NCBI GenBank assembly: GCA_022828595.1
Contig: JAKGHH010000007.1
Span: 37,696,356 to 37,760,355 of the forward strand
Reading direction: 5' to 3'
Length of the DNA stretch: 64,000 nt
Origin: Nelumbo lutea
Lineage: Eukaryota; Streptophyta; Magnoliopsida; Proteales; Nelumbonaceae
Part shown: positions 57,569 through 64,000 of the stretch, piece after piece
How the letters are laid out: the number at the start of each line of letters is the position of its first letter
Numbering within the stretch: the stretch's first letter is position 1
Translations under genes and position numbers: made by a program
The notes under the pieces: generated by a model
The model's database searches: none
Told to the model about the DNA's origin: nothing
What the model saw: the letters and a program-made list of their open reading frames with translations, nothing else

Positions 57569-58769
57569 AGCTAAGATAGCCCCATTTTATTGATGTTGTT
57601 TTCATGCAATTTTACATTTGAATTTGATTGTTAGAATTTAAATTTGAACTTTAGACTATGCCTTTAAATCATGAATGTTCTGACAAGAAATTATAACAAT
57701 TCAAGAGTAGAACAATGATGGAAATAACATGGTTTATGTTTTAAATGTGGAATGTAGTATGCAAAATTAGTTTTTGTTTTGTTTAAGAACATGGAAAGAG
57801 GAATGTTTATGTTATTTCATAATATTATCTATAACTTGTTTATTTTATATTATTTTAAGTTTCTTTTGGTTAAATAAAGAATCTTTTTACAAGTTTCAAT
57901 TTATTTTGTACAGGCATCAAGGGTTGCAATTTGGTTTTAAGGTTAGCAATGTGTTTGCTAAATGTCGAGGTACATTGTCTAAACCATTCTTTTGATTTCT
58001 ACAAGAGATTTTTATGTCTTTTCTTTATAAATGATATATGGGCATGCTTTATATAATATTATTCTTGTAGTGTTTATATTTTAGGAAAAAAAATTAGTCA
58101 AGTAGGATTCAAATCCATGTCTAACATATCAAATAAGCTAAATAATATTATGTAAAATATTAATTTTGTGTTTTCTCATGTCCTTATTGTTTATAGATTA
58201 TACCCATAAAAGTTTACATTATTTTCTTTGTTTGAGGTTTAGGCCTCACCCCTATCACACCCAACCACCTCACCTCCACCTTTAGCCTTTTAAAACATTG
58301 TGTACAACTACTTCCAAAGATCATATTCTAGGGATATAAAATAAGTTGTCATCATGGCTTTCTAGTAGCTACAATCAACTTCATTGAAGAACTTCATTGA
58401 ATAATAAAAAATAAATAAAAAGAACTGCTATAAGAATCTCAAGAGCAATTTAATTGTTAAGAATTAAATAAACAGTGTAGTTGAATACTAAATAAAGCAA
58501 TGAATGTAAACAATTATAGCAATGTAAAAGCAAAGCAATTAAATGTTAATAGTTAACAATTGGTGAAAGTTAGTAAACAATAAAGCACTTGAACCACCAA
58601 TAGAAGATGTAGTGTAATTAGTAGGATTAGTAAAGTTAGTATCTTAGTAACTGCACCAAGATATCTATATCAATCATCAGATATTCAAGTTTAAATATTT
58701 AGAGAAGAGTTAGTAAGTGTTAGCAAAAAAGTAACTACTAAAAGATGAAAAGCAAAAAGAAAGGATAAA
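57569..58769. other. Intergenic AT-rich sequence
   Basis: No gene recognised. It may include the 3' part of the hAT element above. Confidence 0.4.
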
Positions 58770-59760
58770 GCAAGAAAACCACAAATAAAGGCACACAAGA
58801 TTTTATAGGAGGTTTGAGGAAAACCTTGCCTGCATCCTCTAACTTAGGCACCTTCTAAGGATTTCCATTAACCAACAAAACCTTATAACTATAGTTTTTT
58901 AAGGTTCCTACAAATTTGGATAGGCTTCGGAGTGCTACTCAAGCTCAATAGAACTTTACGGGTGCCAACCAACATTGACCTAGTAGAAATTTATAGGTGC
59001 CTACCAACCTTCTTCAATCAAATATATTACAAGTATAGCATAAGTTGTTTTTTTCCTTTATTTTCTTCATGTTCTTGAATGAAGTTAAAGATCTCTATTT
59101 ATGGAGGTCTAAAGAGCAAGTGACCATTTTTATAGCCATTGGAGGTCTCTTATTAAACATAGTAATGATTCAAAATACCTATGACATGATATAAGGTTTA
59201 CCAAAGATGACAATAGTCGTTTAAGCCTTCAAACAATCAAAATTTTGATGTAGTCATCTACGAGATAAAATGAGGAACCTTTTTTTCTCCTTCAATCAAC
59301 TAATTCCTCCTATTTAGTCGATTGATACTTATTTTGATTTGATTTGTCAAGGTTAATTAACTATGCATTTAAGGTAGTTTATTACTCCTCTCAAATAGGG
59401 CATTCATATGCCTCATCTATTAAAGTTGGTCAAATATACATTTGGGATAGTTGACTATGTCTTATAGTCACTTATATCGTGCTATAGCTGTCATAGTTAG
59501 TTGACTATGCATTTTTTGGTAGTTAACTATACTATAGAGTCTGGACAATTTATGCCTCATTAACAGCTCAATACTTAAAACCTTGAAAATATTCGTCCAA
59601 ATGTTTAAAGACCCTCCCTTTGGCTTTTAATATTGATTTTCAAGATTTTAAAAACTTGTTTAAGTCTAGGAAAGCCCTGAAACCAAACCTATTATAACCA
59701 TTGGTTTTATAAGGTTGGCTAAATCAAGTTAAGTTGTGTTAGGCATCATAGAAAGCGCAT
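58770..59760 (-). mobile_element. Copia-like LTR remnant with GTCGA/AGTTAACTA words, reverse orientation
   Basis: 58800-59040 (AGATTTTATAGGAGGTTT, ACCTTATAAC, GGTGCCAACC, TTTATAGGTGCC) resembles 6940-7140. 59210-59540 carries repeated TAGTCGATT, AGTTGACTATG and AGTTAACTAT words like 8520-8780. So it is a third member of that LTR family. No internal domain. Confidence 0.45.
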
Positions 59761-61021
59761 CTCAAGCAATTGGTTACATTAAGAATCTAAAGATATGACT
59801 CTTCAAAATACAACTTGATATAGTCTTTCTCCTTATTGAATTGTTATAACAATGAATTTCTTGAGCTTTTATAAAGCTTTTGAAATCTTTTCGTAGCATT
59901 TTCATGCTTGAATTTGCTTGGAGCATCCTCATTGGAGAGGTTGGAGATAAAGCTGACCTTACCCACCTACAATTACAAATAAAAAAATTATATGTTATAC
60001 TATATGCGAAGATTATAAAAGTGGTGTCTACATCCTTTTCGTTTGCTAATGGAAGAGGAAAATGATTAAAGTAGCCATTCATCAAGATACTTTAGTGATT
60101 CTTTGACTGTACGATATTCGATTCAAACTAAATCTTTCTCAGAAATCAATACCTCTGGTTCTTAATTAGGTTATATTACTTTAAAAACTGGGTCTTACGC
60201 TTGAGCTCTTTGGGTCCTTATCTCCCTTCTATGACCCAACCATCTCATATTGTTTGCCTTGCTGGATATGATCTAATTCTCAACTCCAATAGTTCTATAA
60301 AACCAAAACTAGGTTTGAGATATTGCATAGCAAGATGCCAATTATCATTAATAATGTAATACACATCACAATTGTTAAAACGTACTTATCACAATGCACG
60401 ACAACAAAAAAATAATCACCGAAAAATAATGATAGACGTTCAATAGACATGGTGAATAAACAATAAATAAAGGTTCAATTTGGAAGTACAAATACAAATA
60501 TGTAGAGTGCAAAACCTTGTATTTTGTATATATATCCACTATACAGCAGCAATAACAGAAAACAAAAAGCTTTACTTTTTCTCATATAAATGTTCAGAAC
60601 CATCAACACCATGCCTTAAGATCTTTCCCCTTTCAATCATCTCTCCTGTCCCAATCTAAGACCATCAAGTCAGCAATAAATGAATCACCGATACTGACTA
60701 CACATGATGAATAAAAGAGAAATAATAGAGATAAAATATAAAACCATGCCTTCTCAATTAAGGAAAATTTTGGCATTTAAAAAAGCTTAGAGAACGACAT
60801 TAGAATTTTCTGTTTTCATTTTAACATCTACATGTCAAAACCTTTAACAGAGTTTATTACTATTAGCAAAAAGTAGGGGAAGTTTCAACAATTTTAGAAA
60901 TTTGAATGGAGGTTCCGGCAATTTAACCTAATAAAAAAAATTACTGCTTTTATACATGCATGAAATTTGTGTTTAAGATAATTAAATTAATTAATCATCA
61001 TTATTTCTTATGAGTGAAGAG
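59761..61021. other. Intergenic sequence
   Basis: Short open frames on both strands (for example minus 60085-59774) do not resemble known proteins. No repeat structure seen. Confidence 0.4.
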
Positions 61022-61156
61022 CTTAACCACTTAATATTAATATTAGTGGTTAAATTGGACGTAAATTAAACTTATGATGAAGAATCACTTAACCACTTAA
61101 ATATTAATATTAGTGGTTAAATTGGACGCCAATTAAACTTATGATGAAGAATCACT
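61022..61156. repeat. Two tandem 67-bp units, each with a TTAACCACT/AGTGGTTAA hairpin
   Basis: 61022-61087 and 61088-61155 are almost identical. Each contains TTAACCACT, an AATATTAATATT core and AGTGGTTAA, a 9-bp perfect inverted repeat. A degenerate third copy follows (AGTGGTTAAGC, about 61179). Confidence 0.85.
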
Positions 61157-61929
61157 AACTTTATGTTCTTTGTAAATAGTGGTTAAGCATGTAATTTAAA
61201 TATTAAGCAACTAATTATTGGTTAGGCATGTAACTTACCAATAATAATATTAGTGCTTAAGCATTGAATTTATGTGAATCAAGCTTTACGTTTTTTTAAG
61301 ATGAATATGGTTTATTTCAGAGATTTATCATGAGTCTTACAATTTTATGATAATATTAAATAACATATATTCCCATATACTGATTATGATATATTTCTTC
61401 ACAGATGCAATCATAGCATGTGATGTTATTGATATGCTTTTATGATCTATGTTTCCATTCCATGCATATTTTCATCCATATTAATGTATATCTAAATCAT
61501 ATTTCAATACATCTTTTAAAATTACCTTTCTAATACACCTTGCATTTACAATACTTGACCTTACAATCAATTGCATCTAGAAATGTAAATAGAATTTTGG
61601 ACAGAAAAGGGTATATTTGTCCCACAAGAAAATATTAATTAGATCCGGTTCCACTTTTTTTTTTTTTTTTGTTAAATGAGACAATTAACGATTTACATAA
61701 TCCATTAATGCAAGCCTTGAAGCTCATTAAGGTTTCAACGTAAGCATGAAAGCTAATTGAGTCCCTTAGAAAACAGAGAGTTGGTCATCAACAAGCACCC
61801 GATATGATCCCATACTACGCTTTTGGATAAGATCAATGTCATACGGTAGGAAAACAGAGGCTTCAAAACAAAAACAAAATCGCTATATCCAACTCTAATC
61901 AGGTCGTATCAGTCTATGTTGATCCGTAT
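61157..61929. other. Intergenic sequence
   Basis: AT-rich, with a T-tract at 61654-61670. No gene. Confidence 0.4.
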
Positions 61930-62215
61930 TTGTTAATACTCAACTGTCATAAACCAATATTGCTATACAAACCCACATTCGAACTGTTACAAACCCATGA
62001 TCAACTAATATAAACTCATCCTCAACCATTACAAAATATTCTCAACGGCTAGTAAGTCATACGCTCATACTAAACCATCACAACCATATATGAACCCATA
62101 CTAAACCATTGCAGACTAATAGTCAACTAGCATAGATCATCACAAATCCATACTTACCAAAACAATCATATTCGACTGTTACATGCTCATACTCAGCCAT
62201 TACAAACTGATAAAA
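61930..62215. repeat. Degenerate array of about 24-bp CCATTACAAAC-CATACTCAA words
   Basis: Words such as AACTGTTACAAACCCAT, AACCATTACAAA, AACCATCACAACCATA, AACCATTGCAGACTAAT, CATCACAAATCCATACT and GCCATTACAAACTGAT recur at about 20-30 bp spacing with intervening ACTCAAC words. Confidence 0.55.
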
Positions 62216-62661
62216 CTTTATTATTCCATGTAAGATGTATCCAATGTACTTTGTACTCAGCTTACTAACCCCAGTCCGATCCCCAAGATTTTGGGATCGA
62301 AGATATGCAACTCCAACAGATATCTGCATCTGATATTGGCATCTCAAGCCATAGAATATAAAAATCTGTTTCAAAATTAACTCTCTTCTATCCAAATTCC
62401 CCTATTTAAAAGGAAAATCCATTACCCACCAAAAAGAATAATTCTTTTCTCTTTCCATTTTGTCAAAGGATAATTGTATGAATAAACTAAAATAGAATTA
62501 ATTTTATGCCATTTCTTCTTGTCCAGGATTTCTTTCAGTTTAACTTTGAAAAAATATAAAAAAAAAGATTAACAGATTTCACACTGAAGAAATATGATAA
62601 TGGGCAGAAGGAAATTTTACAGGTGAACCTAGGAAAAAAAATGACACAAATTGCTATCAGC
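62216..62661. other. 3' UTR and downstream region of the phosphatase gene
   Basis: Contains no further coding exon. AATAAA-like words on the minus strand occur but I cannot choose a poly(A) site. Confidence 0.4.
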
Positions 62662-63239
62662 TCAAACAGTAGCAGCCTTGAGAGACAGAAAATCTGAAAT
62701 CTTGTTGGTGTAGAAATCTGGTTGTATGGAGTTGTTGGGATTTTGAAGCATGGACAGACTTGTCACACCTATTAAAAGAGAGAATTAAACCTTTTTTAGT
62801 TGCATCTCATTAATGTGATGAAAGATGGGAGAGAAGAAAGAGCAGCTTGAGTTACCTGATAGAACAAGAAGGGTCTTGCAACCACCATTTTGTCCAAATA
62901 AAATATCAGTGTCCAATCTATCTCCAACCATGCATATCTGTGACTTGAGAATATTGAACCTGTCATTGGTTACAGGCATTATATTAGAGATCAAATACAT
63001 GCTAAGCAACACTTCTTTTATGTAATGCCATTGTTTCGCAAAAACAGACACTCGGCTGGTTGAGAAATTATTTTGTTTAGCACATCAGTCAAGCTTACTA
63101 GAACAAAATCTTAGTGAGAAGGAAAAGTAGCAATCTTACTTGTTGGCTAAGTAGTCCATCATAAAGGTTGAGGGCTTCCCTACAACCAGTGGCTCACGTT
63201 GAGTTGATCCACTAATAGCACCAACCATGGAACCACCAC
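62662..63239 (-). CDS. Phosphoglycolate phosphatase-like HAD hydrolase, last three exons (partial gene)
   Basis: Exons 63239-63140, 62959-62856 and 62768-62662 (stop TGA at 62664-62662), with GT/AG borders and matching phases, encode about 103 C-terminal residues. The first exon reads GGGSMVGAISGSTQREPLVV then GKPSTFMMDYLANK, with the HAD motif III Lys. The next contains MVGDRLDTDILFGQNGGCKT, HAD motif IV with the metal-binding Asp pair. The last reads VTSLSMLQNPNNSIQPDFYT and ends LSLKAATV. This matches plant PGLP/PGP proteins (about 310-360 aa), which dephosphorylate 2-phosphoglycolate in photorespiration (chloroplast PGLP1) or act in the cytosol (PGLP2). Which form this is cannot be told without the N-terminus, which lies to the right of the window. 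No frame damage is visible. Confidence 0.88.
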
Positions 63240-63942
63240 CTGAAAATGAAAAAAGATTGTTGTCTGAGTAATTGGGTCTATATATCAAGGATGTACTGGT
63301 ATTAGAGCCATAAGCCAATAAATGGAAGAGACTTCATTGATTGACCAAGGCAGTAGCTGACATCATCATGGTGTTTGGTTAATGTCAGCAGATGTACCGG
63401 TGAACCTTGAGAAGAATGACTTCTACAATCTGATAGAAGATCATTCATGGGTTCATGTCAGCATCTTTCCAGGATTATTTTTGAAGACTGTAGATATTGT
63501 TCCTTGCTAATAAAAAAAAAAAAGACTAGATGTTTTTTGAATTTATTTTGAAGAAAATACAGAAAATCAGAGTTGATGTTCTCGGCATGTGTGATCTGAT
63601 TGGCATGTTAGAAGGTTGATTTGGCAGTGTTTGATCCCTATCATATTTATGAATCTAAAGAACTTATTTCATTTGGTTTGGTTTAGTATTAAGTGATGAT
63701 TCCTCTCTTTGTAGTGCTGTATTTGCTTTTTCATTGGCTGCTTATGTTCTACAATGGTGAGAAATGGTTCAGCTAAGGCAGGAAAAGTGTTTGCTACTCT
63801 AATGCATGTGTACGACATCTACACAAGTCTTTCAGAAATTCAGCATTCTCTCTAAAAACTAGGACAGTTTTTAATGTTCCAAAAGAGTTCTTATCACTTA
63901 TGTTGGTATGGTATTGACCTGTAGTGATTAGTATTGTAGAGT
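63240..63942 (-). other. Intron of the phosphatase gene (probable)
   Basis: No further PGLP exon is recognisable up to the window edge. The preceding exon must lie beyond 64000, making this intron at least 760 bp. It contains an A-tract at 63511-63522. Confidence 0.5.
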
Positions 63943-64000
63943 AGGGCTGGAAAATATTGACCCAATCCCATTTGACCAACCCAACCCACCCATTTGAGTA
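63943..64000 (+). mobile_element. Start of a hAT/MITE-type element at the window edge
   Basis: TAGGGCTGGAAA followed by CCCAACCCAACC-type words resembles the terminus of hAT-related MITEs seen elsewhere in the window. Its other end is outside. Confidence 0.35.

Noticed and set aside
59774..60085. 103-residue minus-strand open frame
   Set aside because: No family resemblance, a low-complexity composition similar to neighbouring intergenic frames, and no splice context.

Overview
The window is nuclear DNA of a flowering plant. Its genes have introns with GT/AG borders and plant-type products, and the rest is AT-rich and packed with plant LTR retrotransposons, L1-type LINEs, hAT transposons and their short non-autonomous relatives. 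I could not identify the species. There is no bacterial or organellar content, no CRISPR array, and I saw no tRNA or rRNA gene.

Genes. Only two host genes look functional. (1) A PTI1-like Ser/Thr protein kinase on the minus strand, with seven coding exons between 36138 and 26543 that join without a frameshift into 368 codons, and a probable 5' UTR exon near 40162-40300. Its large introns hold a LINE tail, a complete hAT MITE, a second LINE and a SINE-like insert. (2) The last three exons of a phosphoglycolate-phosphatase-like HAD phosphatase (62662-63239, minus), whose 5' part lies beyond the right edge. Broken host-derived fragments are a condensin CAP-G (subunit 3) piece at about 10500-11683, a wax-synthase-like O-acyltransferase piece at about 44490-44950, and possibly a plant-mobile-domain piece at 53813-54060.

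Layout. 1-4800: a decayed Ty3/gypsy (Tat-type) element with 5' LTR, primer-binding site, RNase H/integrase remnants, an antisense extra ORF and a 3' LTR. 5520-8785: two copia-like LTR pieces in opposite orientation, rich in TAGTCGACTA-type palindromes. 8786-10031: another LTR carrying about five 168-bp tandem repeats and a 19-bp inverted repeat. 10032-15400: a probable hAT element with transposase remains, a nested MITE and the CAP-G fragment. 15401-22542: 3' part of a PTI1 gene, ending at a 100-N gap. 22643-32662: the same sequence again (hAT to PTI1), continuing into the complete PTI1 gene and its promoter at about 40.3 kb. 40439-47824: hAT elements, two solo LTRs with perfect target-site duplications, LINE and wax-synthase fragments and a probable Helitron end. 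48490-55600: a decayed LTR-retrotransposon zone with several tandem repeats. 55960-57570: a second, unrelated hAT transposase pseudogene (DUF659 type). 58770-62400: copia-like LTR remnant, short palindromic and degenerate tandem repeats. 62662-64000: phosphatase gene end and the start of another MITE.

Main conclusions. The apparent tandem duplication of the PTI1 locus is most likely an assembly artefact: the left contig stops at the Ns at exactly the point where the right contig's copy reads through. The most interesting biological candidate is the condensin CAP-G gene fragment, with exon order preserved, lying beside hAT transposase remains inside what look like hAT ends; this would be a transposon-captured gene piece. 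I found no convincing undescribed multi-gene system.
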